Shown in pieces: positions 12,478 to 23,546 of a stretch of DNA of 64,000 bases. The first letter of the stretch is position 1, and each line of letters begins with the position of its first letter. Position numbers and translations under genes: made by a program. The notes under the pieces were generated by a model. That model did no database searches, was not told the DNA's origin, and saw only the letters and a program-made list of their open reading frames with translations. The stretch comes from Gossypium raimondii (lineage: Eukaryota > Streptophyta > Magnoliopsida > Malvales > Malvaceae): assembly GCF_025698545.1 (NCBI RefSeq), contig NC_068567.1, positions 682,001 through 746,000 on the forward strand, read 5' to 3'.

Positions 12478-12673
12478 TTAGTTAGCAAACACATCCTATA
12501 CTCATGATCAAAACTTTTTTTAATGCGTAATGTTTTAAGTAAATTATCTATACTTACTGCAATTTTTATTTAACTTACCCAAATCGATTACCGACTGTTA
12601 GTAATAGTTTCATGTAGTATTGAAGATAGAACAAGATTTTCTAAGGTGGGTAAAGGGTTAACAATATTGCATA
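12478..12673 (+). pseudogene. Truncated copy 2 of the YJU2 3' half, left piece
   Basis: This matches 1252-1452 and the parent intron 6 from 35244. The homology stops abruptly at the transposon that begins at 12674 and resumes at 18461. The reading around the junction shows a 2-3 bp target duplication (ATA, or TA) when compared with the uninterrupted copy at about 1451-1456. Confidence 0.8.
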
Positions 12674-12689
12674 TGTTACCCCAAAACAG

Positions 12690-12997
12690 GCTTTTAGCGA
12701 CGCTTTTTTTGGCATTTAGCTGCGCTTTGTTGCTAAAGACCAAGACCTTTAACGGCGCTTCTCTCACAAACGCCGCTAAAGACCAATACCTTTAGCGGCG
12801 CTTTACCCACAAACGCCGCTAAAGACCAAGACCTTTAACGACGCTTTCCCACAAACGCTGCTAAAGATCACGACTTTTTGCGGCGCTTTTCCCACGAACG
12901 CCGCTAAAGACCAAGACCTTTAGCAGCGCTTTTATCACAAACGCTGCTACAGACCATCACCTTTAGCGGCGCTTCTAGCGAAAACGCCGCTAAAAAC
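12690..12997. repeat. Left subterminal palindromic repeats of the CACTA-like element
   Basis: Seven to eight units of about 43 bp follow each other. Each is TTTAGCGGCGCTT, a short A/C-rich spacer, then AACGCCGCTAAAGACC, so each unit is itself an inverted repeat able to form a hairpin. Single-base variants occur between units. Family knowledge: CACTA subterminal repeats are transposase-binding sites. Confidence 0.85.
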
Positions 12998-13867
12998 ATA
13001 AACTTTGAAAAAAATTATTTTAATCAAATAATATTTATTTTTATGATAAATATTATATTATGTTTTATTTTTTAAATGTGAACTTTAAATATACTTTTTA
13101 AGGATAAATAAAAAATATTATGTAAATTAAATTTTCTATAAAAATTTTAACTTTAAAACTAAATATAAAAATTAATGAATTTAGTTTTAGAATTTAAAAT
13201 AATAAATTAATAACACAATTAAAATCCAAAAGTTAGAACTCAAGTTTCCGTAAATATTAAAGTAAAAATAAAAATTTAGAATCAAAACTAAAATAAACAA
13301 TGATAAAGATAGCTACAGAAAACATTTATCCTTATGATAAAATCACATACACCAATGCATACAAATAAAAACTTAATGCTACAAAATAAAAATTTAAGCT
13401 TCCTATACATACACCAATTTGCTGTAGTTATCTGTCTCATTTATCCTCCTCTCCACTCTCGCAGTCTGAACCATAAGACAACACCACCAGTGTTTGATGG
13501 CTCCAAACCTGAAAAGATTAACTGATTATTGACTTGATCATGCTAAGTTTATATGCTAAGAAAAGATGTTATAATTGTGTTCAGGAACACTAAGTTTAGG
13601 ATTATATAATTTTTAGATTCATTCAAATGCAACTTTTCATACCTATGATTATTGGAGTCAGCTTCAACTTGGATTTGGACCCACCTATTAAATTACAACA
13701 TACCACACAAAGCAATAAATTAGTTACTTTACGATTTCAATTATTTAAATAATTTCAACTCCTTTTTTTTTTTTTTGAGTTAAACATTCACATCAAATTA
13801 ATATTACTATCTTAAAACAGAAAATAAATAACATGTTGAATTGTATAAATGGAAAGTACATACATAC

Positions 13868-14655
13868 CTCTGGTATTATTGCTTCCAGTATTTGTTGGGG
13901 ATGGTGGGAGAAGGGCTCGATGGCATTCGTTGGAATCCGGGGAACTCTCAAATCCTGATGGGCAGTAGCAGAATGTTTGATTGTTGGACTTGTCAAAACC
14001 GCAGGCTCCACCAGAAGCATTGCACTTCCGGCAGGCTTCCGTATCTTCCTTCCATTGCACCTCAAATCCTGTTTCCAATGCTTCTTCCAAATCCAGGGAA
14101 TCATTTCGAAGTCTTTCCCAGGAAGATTGAAGAATCGGGACTCTAACATTAGCTGAACATCCATCTGGACGAATGTTATCTGTAGTTATGGAAACATTGT
14201 TGTAATTTGAAGAATTGCAAGGGAAGATTCCAAAACTCGATGAAGATTGGCAGTCATAAGACAGAGTAAGATTGGTATTTCCAGAACCGAGAACGAATGG
14301 CTCAGAATTCAAGATCGAATCTTGAATTGGAATTTGAGGATGACAAGAGCCATTCTTGATGAAGTCCTCCCTCGCAATCCTTAGAATTTGATTTTCATGA
14401 TGGATGTCCAGCACCTCATACTTTACACCAACAATTTCAATCTTAGTGGTATTAGTAAAAACGTCACAGTGAAGTGCCAAACCAGGATTCCGCGTTCTGG
14501 ATCTCGATCACCTCCGGAGAGAGGATATCCAATGGAGATATTCCCACATTTAAACACTGCATCGCGGCACTTCTCGTACAGCTGATCGGGACTGGGTAGT
14601 GAAACAGGAAACCCAAGAATAAGCAAAACAGAAGTTTAAAAACAAGTAATTTCAT
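13868..14655 (-). pseudogene. Captured exon of a LRK10L/WAK-like receptor kinase (extracellular part)
   Basis: Read leftward from 14655 there is a hydrophobic signal peptide (MKLLVFKLLFCLFLGFLF), then a GUB_WAK_bind-like region (KCGNISIGYPLSGGDR; LHCDVFTNTT), then a WAK-associated cysteine region (CRKCNASGGACGF; CYCPSGFE). The exon ends in AGAG|GTATGT, a normal donor. The frame changes once near 14480-14500, between the GGDR motif and LALHCDV. No transmembrane or kinase exons follow. It is the first exon of a cell-surface receptor kinase of the LEAF RUST 10 LOCUS-like type, carried as a fragment inside the transposon. It could contribute to a chimeric transcript but not to a working kinase. 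Confidence 0.8.
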
Positions 14656-15483
14656 GTAGAGGACATATTTTTTGTATAAAGTGCATGCCTTAAAAAGTAA
14701 TTTAAAAACAAACTAATTATAACCTTTTTTCATCTTTCTTTCCCTAACTTTTTTTTTCTTTTTTCTCTTGTATTCTCCTTTCTTATCCTCCATTACTTTC
14801 CCAAATCCATCCTCTACGGGGAAGGAGTTTAGAACAAAAAGGAAAATAGAAGATTTTAGAACTGCCATTTCATCACAAAGTCAACGACAATTAACAAAAT
14901 TAGACAAAAAAACAAATACAATTTGGATAACTATTTTGTAATTTTTTTAATTAGATGACCAAGAATAAAACTTAAAGCATAATTGTAGCTTACCCAAAAA
15001 TTAATAAAATTTAAGTCATGAATAAGTATCTTTTGGTTTTGCATCATTGATTCATGTGAATAAAAGGCATCACTTTAGCCATGTAATTATTATATGCTTC
15101 TCAACCCTTTTCATGGAGTTAAATCATGAACAATACAAAGCAATATCTAGCACCAAACACAAAACAAGTATCAAATATGAATATAAATCCGACACATTAT
15201 GTTATGTAGCATATATATGATAAAGTTATGTCATTGATGCCCTGTAAAATGAAGCTAGAAGTCAAAAGATTCTGTGAAAATTACCATTCATTCACTACTT
15301 TTCAAATTCTTCAAATACGCTATTTTCTTCATTCACTACTTCTTTTTTTGCTACTATTGTATTTATGTAAATAGTAGCAGAACAATCCTGAACTGCAGAA
15401 TGCATGTTAAAAAGCACAAAGCGAAAACATAGAGAAGCTTCTTCATGTGTATATATATAGTATTAAGCAAATTAGAGATGTAC

Positions 15484-15655
15484 CTTGAATTGAACCCCAA
15501 GACTGAAATTCTTGTGAAAAATGGAATGGTTCCTTTCATCAGTTTCATCCCGGGGATAACACTTGACCCCACAAATTGAACAGGCATGGAGAAGAAAATC
15601 AGATTGACCTAACTCTAAATGAAACTGTGCATAACTTCTCTTCTTATTTAGATTT
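15484..15655 (-). pseudogene. CTF7: Captured zinc-finger exon resembling CTF7/ECO1 cohesion acetyltransferase
   Basis: The minus-strand frame reads RSYAQFHLELGQSDFLLHAC, followed by CSICG, DETDERNHSIFHKNF and GVQFK, and then AAG|GTACAT as a donor. The C-x2-C...H-x3-H layout with the HSIFHKNF ending is that of the C2H2 zinc finger of CTF7/ECO1, the acetyltransferase that acts on cohesin in S phase. The acetyltransferase domain itself is not present. The identification rests on recall of the family motif, not on a search. It lies in the same orientation as the neighbouring captured pieces. Confidence 0.6.
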
Positions 15656-15695
15656 CTCCCATTTACTAATAATCAAACAAACAAACAAAAAAATT

Positions 15696-15985
15696 TAAAT
15701 CCAACCAAAATTACGAACCCGAAGCGTCCTTGAAGCTTCAGTTAAAACCAAAGGACCCCCTTGGTGATGCGAGCTAACTCCTCCAACCACCGCTGCAAAC
15801 GAAGAAGACGAAAGACAATCTGCCACCGCACGATGCAACGGCTCCGGTGGCTTCTTAAGCGACGAAGATCTAAGCCTCGACACTCCACTGCCTGCTCCTA
15901 ACTGAAGCATTGAACCCCCAGGCTCCGACCTGGACTGAAAGTTGTAGCCATCGGACTTAGGTTGCACTCCGAATCCACGCACAAC
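15696..15985 (-). pseudogene. Captured N-terminal exon of an unidentified plant gene
   Basis: An open minus-strand frame of about 90 codons has low-complexity, serine-rich composition: RSSSLKKPPEPLHRAVADCL, SSSSFAAVVGG and GGPLVLTEASRTLR, followed by a possible donor GG|GTTCGT. The codon usage and GC content (clearly above the surrounding DNA) suggest real coding origin. I have a faint recollection of this pattern at the N-terminus of a conserved plant ARM-repeat-like protein but cannot name it. No in-frame ATG is visible at the expected start. A hAT-type MITE sits immediately upstream. Confidence 0.5.
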
Positions 15986-16389
15986 TAGACCTGTCCATGG
16001 GCCGGGCCGGGCCTGAAAAAATTTTCGGCCCGCCTCCTAGGCCCGGGACCGGCCTGGCCCGGGAAAAATATCATAAGCCCGAGCCCGGCCCAGCTCGACC
16101 CATTTTTTAATAAACATTAAAAAAATTATTTTAAAAATAAAAAAATAAAAAAAATTTATTTTTAAAGTATTTTAAAATTAAAAATAAAAACAAAAAATAT
16201 ATATTTATTATATTCGGGCCGGGCCGGACCCGGGCCAAAAAAGTGGTGCCAGAGGCTCGACTCGTTTTTTAAACGGGCCTCGTTTTTTGCCCAAGCCCAT
16301 ATTTCGGGCCTACATTTTTACCCGAACCCTCCCATATTTCGGGCGGGCCGTCGGGCCGGGCCGGGCCGCCCGGCCCATGGATAGGTCTA
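15986..16389. mobile_element. hAT-type MITE nested in the CACTA-like element
   Basis: The ends are inverted repeats: TAGACCTGTCCATGGGCC on the left, and TAGACCTATCCATGGGCC on the right read inward. They are flanked by an exact 8-bp target duplication CGCACAAC (15978-15985 and 16390-16397). Eight-base duplications are the hAT signature. The ends are GC-rich (GGGCCGGGCC strings) and the centre is AT-rich. There is no coding capacity. Confidence 0.88.
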
Positions 16390-16659
16390 CGCACAACCGT
16401 CTGTCAAACTTAACTCCAATTTAAAAAAAAAAAACAAAGAGTTTTTAAGCAATTAAAATCTTCTTTTTCCCCCTTAATTCAATCGTTACTACATTTCAAC
16501 AGAGAACAAAGAAAGAGAGAAAGAGAGAAATTTGTGGAAGATTCAAAATCTTATTTATTCTGAGAGTAAAAAAAATGAAAATAGAAGAGGGAAAACTGGG
16601 AGGAGGGAAAGTGGGAAAAAAAGAGATTTTGAAACGGCAGGGTTTTGAAAAATTCCATA

Positions 16660-16735
16660 TTTGCAGCGTTTTTATAAAAACGACGCTATTACTTATCTTT
16701 TGTGGCGTTTTTTATAAAAACGCCGCAAAAAATCA
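16660..16735. repeat. Internal GCGTTTTTATAAAAACG palindromes
   Basis: Two short palindromic units (GCAGCGTTTTTATAAAAACG and GGCGTTTTTTATAAAAACGCC) resemble the subterminal repeats of the host element but lie in its middle. They may be the end of an older, related insertion or of the element before it acquired the captured pieces. Confidence 0.5.
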
Positions 16736-17339
16736 TTTCATTTTGAACAAAACGACCCCGTTTTACTCAGCTAAAAATATTTTATTTTGTCTGCTAAAAA
16801 TTATTAGTTAAGTGATTTTATAAAATATTTATTATTATTATTTTTTATAAACTTGATTTTTATAAAAAAAAAACAAGTACTTTCAAAATAAATATCGTAT
16901 ATTTTAATAAGAAAACAAATGATTAAATGGTTGTATTTAATTATTAAGTTAGAATTATCCAATGTAAGATTAGTTAATCATGATTTTATATTATTCTTTT
17001 CCAATCTAATCTCCATTTTATTAGAGATATTTCTTCCTAACTAAAATATAACTATATATATTGCTAAATGTTCGATGTGAAATGATTTTAGTTTTTTTAT
17101 TTCATTTTTATTTGCTATAATTTAGTCCTATCCAAAATAGATAGTTACCTATCAATATCAATTACTTTTTATTTATTTATTTATCAATTTTTTTAAATAT
17201 AATATTTAAATATATCAAATGGTTTATATTAAATATTTTTAAATATAAAAGCATTAATTGATTGTATAAAATTTCATCATTTAACAAATCTCAAGTAAAC
17301 CTTAAATCCTAAACCATTTAATATATATAAATTCAAAAA

Positions 17340-17825
17340 ACTAGTTAATCTAAACCCAAAACCCTAACCCGGCCCCGAATCTCTAAACCCTAAATCACTA
17401 ACCACAAACCCCTAACCTCTAACCCCTAACCACAAACATTTAACCCTTAACTACTAACCCCTAAACCTTATTTAATATATAGATTAAAAATACTAATTAA
17501 TCTAAACCCTAAATCCTAACCCAAATACCTAACCCCTAACCCCTAAACCTTATTTAATAAAAATTAAAATACACTAATTAATCTAAACCCTAACCTGACA
17601 TCGAATCCATAAACCCTAAATCCCTAACTCTTAATCTCTAACCCTTAATCCCTAACCCCTAAATCACAACCCTTAAACCAAAACCCCTAATCCATAGTCC
17701 CTAATTCCATAATCTATAAACCTTAAAATTCTAACTCCTAAAGCGGCCTTAAATCCTAAATTAACCATATATCCTAAACCATATACCCTAAACCATATAT
17801 ATTAAACCCTAAACTATAATGACAA
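17340..17825. repeat. Degenerate telomere-like CCCTAAA stretch
   Basis: About 480 bp are dominated by variants of the plant telomere unit CCCTAAA: TAAACCC, CCCTAACC, AACCCCTAACC, TAAACCCTAAATC and others. The stretch is not perfectly periodic and is interrupted by short AT-rich spacers such as TTTAATATATA. All copies run in the same direction (CCCTAAA on the plus strand). Confidence 0.75.
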
Positions 17826-18118
17826 TTACTTAAATATTTTAAAATTAATACTACCGTATCTTTTACAATTATATATGAAATTATTTAATATATAAATTAA
17901 AAATCAATTAGTCATGTACCCAAAAAATTTAAAATTATTTTAAATAATGTATTTTAATTTTTCCATTTTTAACAAATATTTTTCTATGTTTTTTATTTCA
18001 ATTTATTTATACGTGTCATTATTTCAAATTTATCCATTTTAACAAATATTCAATTAAAAATAAATTGAATTTTAATTAATATAAATAAACAATTAAATAG
18101 CAATTAGACAGATAAAAT

Positions 18119-18450
18119 GTTTTTGCGGCGCTTTTTCAAAAACGCCGCTAAAGCCAAGAGCATTAGCGGCGCTTTATAAAAAACGCCGCTAAAGCCCAGA
18201 GCATTAGCGGCGCTTTACGAAAAACGCCACTAAAGCCCAGAGAATTAGCGGCGCTTTTACAAAAATGCCGCTAAATCCCAGAGAATTAGCGGCGCTTTTC
18301 CAAAAAACGCCGCTAAAGCCCCGAATGGTCTAAAAACGATGCCGTTGGGCTTAGGTTTTTTGCGGCGTTTTCCCTAAAGCGCCGCTAATCCTCTATCTTT
18401 AGCGGCGTTTTTTATCCAAACGCCACTAAAACTGCCGCTGAAAGCCTATT
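18119..18450. repeat. Right subterminal palindromic repeats of the CACTA-like element
   Basis: Five units of about 43 bp of the form AGAGCATTAGCGGCGCTTT...AAACGCCGCTAAAGCCC are followed by two looser ones that reach the right terminus. They mirror 12690-12997 and support the view that the two belong to one element. Confidence 0.85.
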
Positions 18451-18460
18451 TTGGTGTAGT

Positions 18461-20490
18461 ATAGACGGAGAGGGTTAAGTGTCAGCTTGTTTAATGTTTT
18501 ACTATATGTGAAGGTTCAAGATCCAAAATACGATGTTTATTTTAAGTTGTTGAAATCAGCAATTATAAGAACAATTGAGAGTCGATTTAATATGGAGGAA
18601 ACCATATGGAGGAAATCAAGCTGTCCGAATGAATTATTATCTCATGAAAAGATGGATGTGCTTGAACTTCCAGTTTTAGTTTCAAAATGGAATAGGTTTG
18701 CTCGAGAATATACCATTGGGTAGTCAGTTTGACCTGCATCAATGCGAAGTTCCACATGATATCAATTTATGCTTGTAGAAGTGGGACTTGCTGTATTTTT
18801 CCTTTTTTTTCACCTCAATTGTTGAAAATAAAATAGGCATTATTGAATCCCTTAACTGATGCTTTGGTGTAACCCTACAGATGCTTTGGCAAAAGCTAGT
18901 CTGCCTGATGATTCTAGCAGTAAAGGTATTTACAGTATTCATCACCAATTCATTTTTTTGGTATATCCGCATTAATTCTCAATCTAATTGATTCAAAGAC
19001 GTCAAAGCCATTATCTGGAACTATTCAAATATCATTGCATTTTATTTAAAACAACACCTTGCTAAAATACGTGAGCACTAAGGCTTCACTGTCTCATAAC
19101 CTAACGCTTGTTATCACACCATCTCTGTTGTTGACTGTAAGTGAATTACTGATTTTCAATCCAAATATTTGCAAAATCTATCCTAGTATGTATCTGAAAA
19201 GATTCAAAGATGTTTGAAATAAAATTTTTGGAAATGACTGACTGACTAATGTTTATAACTTTTTTGAATTAATATATATTGATTTTGTATTACGAATATG
19301 ATAATGAACGTATTTGTTTGTTAATAGAAGGTCCAAGTGGTTCCGGGAGTCGTCCATTCAAGTTATCGGTGATAATCTCAGTTATGAAGAAGAAACCAGA
19401 GAAGAAAGAAGAAAAAGTTGATGATGATACAAGCACTGTTCTCCTATCTTTGTGCCAAAACTACGATGAAAGTGATGATAAGTAGTGGTACTTTATTTTG
19501 GTGAATATCCTTGTATTGTCTTGTTTTAATGTTTGTATAGATTGTTAACTTGATTTTTTTTTTAGTTAAATTTAACCATTAATATTTTAAAAGAGTTGAA
19601 TCATCACTTTTATTAGAAATACTAACTAAAATATTATTTTTGATGATATTGACGTGACAATTAGTGTGATAGTCAATGTATATTTCATATTGATACGGTA
19701 CTATTTATTTTATATATACTATATTGACAAATAATTTAAAAATTATAAAATATCAAGATTATAAAAATTATGAAGAGAATAAAAAAAAGAGAGCTTGAAG
19801 TAAGTGTAGAGTGTCATGCAAATTGTTATGTTTAAAAATTGTAATGTTTTAGTCAAGATTTCATTATAAACAATAAGTCCAACTCTTTTGTGAAAAATTG
19901 GTGGTGAAATGTACCTCTTTTAAAAGGTTGAGGCTAAATTTAGCTAAAAAAATAATAGTCATATTGATAAAAATGTAAATATTAAGTGCTAAATTTATCA
20001 TTAAGCAAAAATAAAAGGTCAATTTATGTATTAGTTGTTTGATTACCTTTCAAATATTGAAATTTCAATCCTAATTTAAATAGTAATGATTAAATTTACT
20101 TGGTTGAGTTTTATCATTAAACTTGCATTATGCGTAAAGTTGTAAATTTAATTCATATATTTCGTTTGGATATTTTTAATTTTTTACTTTGCAATTTTTG
20201 AAAATTTAATCTTGGTGTAAACAAGATCTATTAAATTTATTAATTATTTTTGTGAGTAATAAATGAAAATAATAAATTGACATATCATTTCATGTGTACT
20301 AATACCGAAATTTTACAACTCAAAAGGAATAGGAATTAAATGGACCCAACTAAATTATGAAAATAAAATTTATAATTTACGGATAATATAAGGACTAATG
20401 GCACAATTTAAGGTTAAATACAATTTAAGTTCCAGCATACGGCCGCAAAGAATCTTTAATTCATTATTGGTCACTGTTTAAACATTTCTC
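18461..20490 (+). pseudogene. Truncated copy 2 of the YJU2 3' half, right piece
   Basis: This continues the homology left off at 12673 and follows copy 1 (1454-3518) closely. It shares with copy 1 the loss of the exon 7 acceptor and exon start (here near 18869-18872), so both descend from one already truncated copy. The exon 8 equivalent is at about 19326-19485 and still ends in TAG. Near 20490 a further loss of about 130 bp relative to copy 1 removes the end of the fragment and the start of the next block. Confidence 0.8.
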
Positions 20491-23400
20491 AGTCCTATAC
20501 TTCTAACTAAATAACTTTCCCAATCATTTCCCCTTCAAAGCTTAGATCCAAGCTGATGAACACAATTCAGTTTACTTACAGTTTTGCACTAAAAAAAGTA
20601 GTTCCTGACTTAACAAATAAAATGCTCTCCAATTTCTACAATTAACCTACACTAGTCGTTCACTATATATGCATAGAAGGGACGTTCAAGTACAATCAAT
20701 GACATTCACAAATCCCACTAAAAACATCTTACTGTCATCAAATTCCTTGAAGATCAAATCTTCTATTTAAGAGAACTTTGATTCTCGCATGTAAAGTCTG
20801 CACTGAAGTATCACCGTTGAAGCTGACAATTATAATCGGCACTAACAAGTTTAAATACAGGGCAGCCAACTTTTTTTTTCTGATGATTTTGGATTATGAC
20901 ATGGAAGCTCAAATCTTCAACTTAGCTAGATACACAGATGCGAGCTCCTTTTCCTGCTAAAATCCAAACACAGTATTTATGATATACTAAGTTACTATTT
21001 TTAATTCCAAGGCAATCCAATTGGTGAACTCAATAAGTTTTGGCTCCTAGAAATTCTACGAGGGAAAAGTACCTTTGTGAATAGCTTTTCCAATCAAATC
21101 TGGTGCTGGTCCTCTCCGATCATGGCTAAGTCCTTCTAGCTTACTACCCCTTCAGATAAAGCAAAATCATATATCTTTACATGAAGAAAAAAAATTTACC
21201 CTTGGATTTGAATTTTAGTTGTTTTATCACTAACCTATGTGAAGCATGTCCGGATAAAGGCATAGGTTAAGAAAGAGAATGGTGGTAAAGTGGCAAGATG
21301 CTGCAATGAACAACCATACAATATGTTGTCAAGGACAGGTGATTTGGTAGCCAAGGTTAGTTCCATAAAGGGGTGGCAATTGTAAGTGCTTCCCTCAGGA
21401 GCAAAACAAGAATGGCTTTCAGGAACAGAACTAAATTCTGGTCGGATATCACGAGAAACCTTACTCACAATCCTTGATGCTTCAGACAAGTAGGAAAAAC
21501 AATTGGGTGATGTTGCATGACTGAAGACAACAAGGCAAAAGAAGTGGTCAAAATGCATAAACAATGATAATTACCTAGTGAGTTGATATATAAAAATTTT
21601 TCGTAAGCAGTCTTCCTGTTTAGTTGACTTACTATAACAGTTGATGCCTTTTGGAAAAATGCAGCTTTTTCCCGGCTAATCTGTCAGAAACATTTTATGC
21701 ATAGCAAAACTAAATCTGTACAAGTAGTCACAGCTGACTTGGACCTTTTCTGTGACTGCAATCAAACACAGCTCAATAGCATCAAGTAGTCACGCCATTC
21801 ATGTATGGTGTATGAGCTTTTCCAATACCCCATATATGGTGCTGCGCCCCTCTGGTCTTGGCTGAGGCCTTTTAGCTCACTAGCTCATCTGATAAAGCAA
21901 TATCATAAATCTTTACATAGAGAAAAAAAAGTTTAAATCCTCAGATTAAAATTTACGTTGGTCATCACTCATCACTGGCCTATCTGAAGCATGCCTGGAT
22001 CTCTTGTATCGAAGATTCTTGCAAGAGACTTCCTCTATGATCTTAAGTAACACCACTTCTCTGCAGGGAGACACTTTGCCTGCCAATATGCAAAAGGCTA
22101 GGCTAAGAAAGAGAATGGTGGTAAAGCAGCAAGATATGATGAACAAGCATATGATATGTTTGTCAAGGACAACTGACTTGGAGAAACATGTAACAAGGTT
22201 AGTACCATAACGGGTGGCTATCCTAAGTGCTTCCATCAGGAGCTAAACAATAATGGGACTCAGGAACAAAGCTAAATTCCAGTTGGATCTCATAAGAACC
22301 CTTATTCATAATCCTTGATGCTTCAGACAAGTAGGAGATATATTTAGCAAATGTTGCATGACCAAAGACATTACAAACAAGTTAAAATAAGTGATCAAAA
22401 TGCATAAACAATGGTAATTACCTAGTGAGTTGAGTTTTGAAAACATTTCTTAAGCAGTATTCTTGTTTAATTGACCTACTATAATAGTTGATGCCTTCTG
22501 GAAAACAGAAAGAGAACGGAGGTAAAGCGGAAGATAGGCTGGCTGCAATGAACAAGTACGTGATATGTTGTCAAGAACAGCTGATTTGGGTAAAAATGGA
22601 ACATGGATGGTAGTACCATAACTTCCATTGGAAGCAAGCTAAGAATGGGCTTCCAGAAGACAAGAACGATGATGAATACCTCACAGATGTGACTAGAGCT
22701 TTATACGTAGTAATCCTTAATGGTTCAGATAAGTTGCTAAACCAAAGACTTCATAAGCAAGGTAAAACAAGTGGTCAAAACACAAAGAATGTTCAATTAT
22801 ATAGTTTGTTAAAATTTGAAATAAATTTTTAAGTAGTCTTCATCCAAGAAAAACTAAAAGTTAATAAATTGTAGTGTCATCAATTACATGGAAAAGAAAT
22901 TGTGACCAGGACTTACTTTTTGATGGATAAATTTAGTTTCTACGTTCTCTCTATGACTGATGAGTCTTTGAGCTGTACAAGCTAATTAGTGAATCCTGCA
23001 AAATAAAGCCAAAAAATCTGACATATGGATTAATCAACCAAATTTGTGAACAAATAACCTTTCATTTTTTAAAAAGAATAAATAAAAAATCCTACCAAGT
23101 TGAAGGGAAATATCTTGTCTAAATGGAGAAATCGACCAAAAACTTGAAAGAATTGCCAAAATGACTATATATACAAAGGGACTTCTCATATCCATGAAAT
23201 GTTTATCCAAGCAAAATTAAAAGGTTGTCTACTAAAATGCAAAGATAATCACAGGAAGAATGAACTGATGTAAATTGCATTAAAAAGAAATGGGGATAAA
23301 AAGCGAACTTACTTTTCTATCTATATATTTACTTCTGAGACGATAAGTCTATGAATCATTCATATCCATCCAAATCCTGTAATGGTCTGGCGAAAATGCC

Positions 23401-23546
23401 CCATAAAATGGAAGTTTAGTTTGAAACTAGACAAAAGAGTTTAGGAGGAAAAGAACAAGGAGAATAATTATAAGAAGAATTTAGAGAAAATGACATTCTT
23501 TTATCAAAAGCAAAAAGTACAGGTGTTTTGGTTTCAGATATTGAAC
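20491..23546. repeat. 3' flank of NLR copy 3 (paralogue of 3519-6719)
   Basis: Repeats the layout of the flank behind copy 2, with blocks at about 21065-21590, 21785-22435 and 22500-22780, and only scattered substitutions and small indels. No gene is recognised. The last 650 bp next to the NLR are almost identical between the two flanks. Confidence 0.6.

Larger units (their letters stand above)
12674..18460. mobile_element. CACTA-like non-autonomous DNA transposon with captured host gene pieces
   Basis: The borders are set by comparison with the empty site in the sister copy near 1450. The left end reads TGTTACCCCAAAACAGGC. The right end, read inward, is ACTACACCAAAATAGGC. The short imperfect terminal repeats and a 2-3 bp target duplication fit the CACTA superfamily, although the first bases are degenerate. 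Both ends carry palindromic GCGGCGCTTTT...AACGCCGCTAAA subterminal repeats. No transposase or other element-encoded protein was seen, so it would have to be moved by another element. Inside are minus-strand pieces of at least three host genes, a nested hAT-type MITE and a telomere-like stretch. Stretches 13010-13860, 14660-15480 and 16740-17340 are AT-rich with nothing recognised. One possible exon-like piece lies at 13430-13520. Confidence 0.8.

Noticed and set aside
16575-16811. Plus-strand 78-codon frame inside the CACTA-like element
   Set aside because: It spans purine-rich leader-like sequence and the palindromes; it has no domain and composition typical of non-coding DNA.
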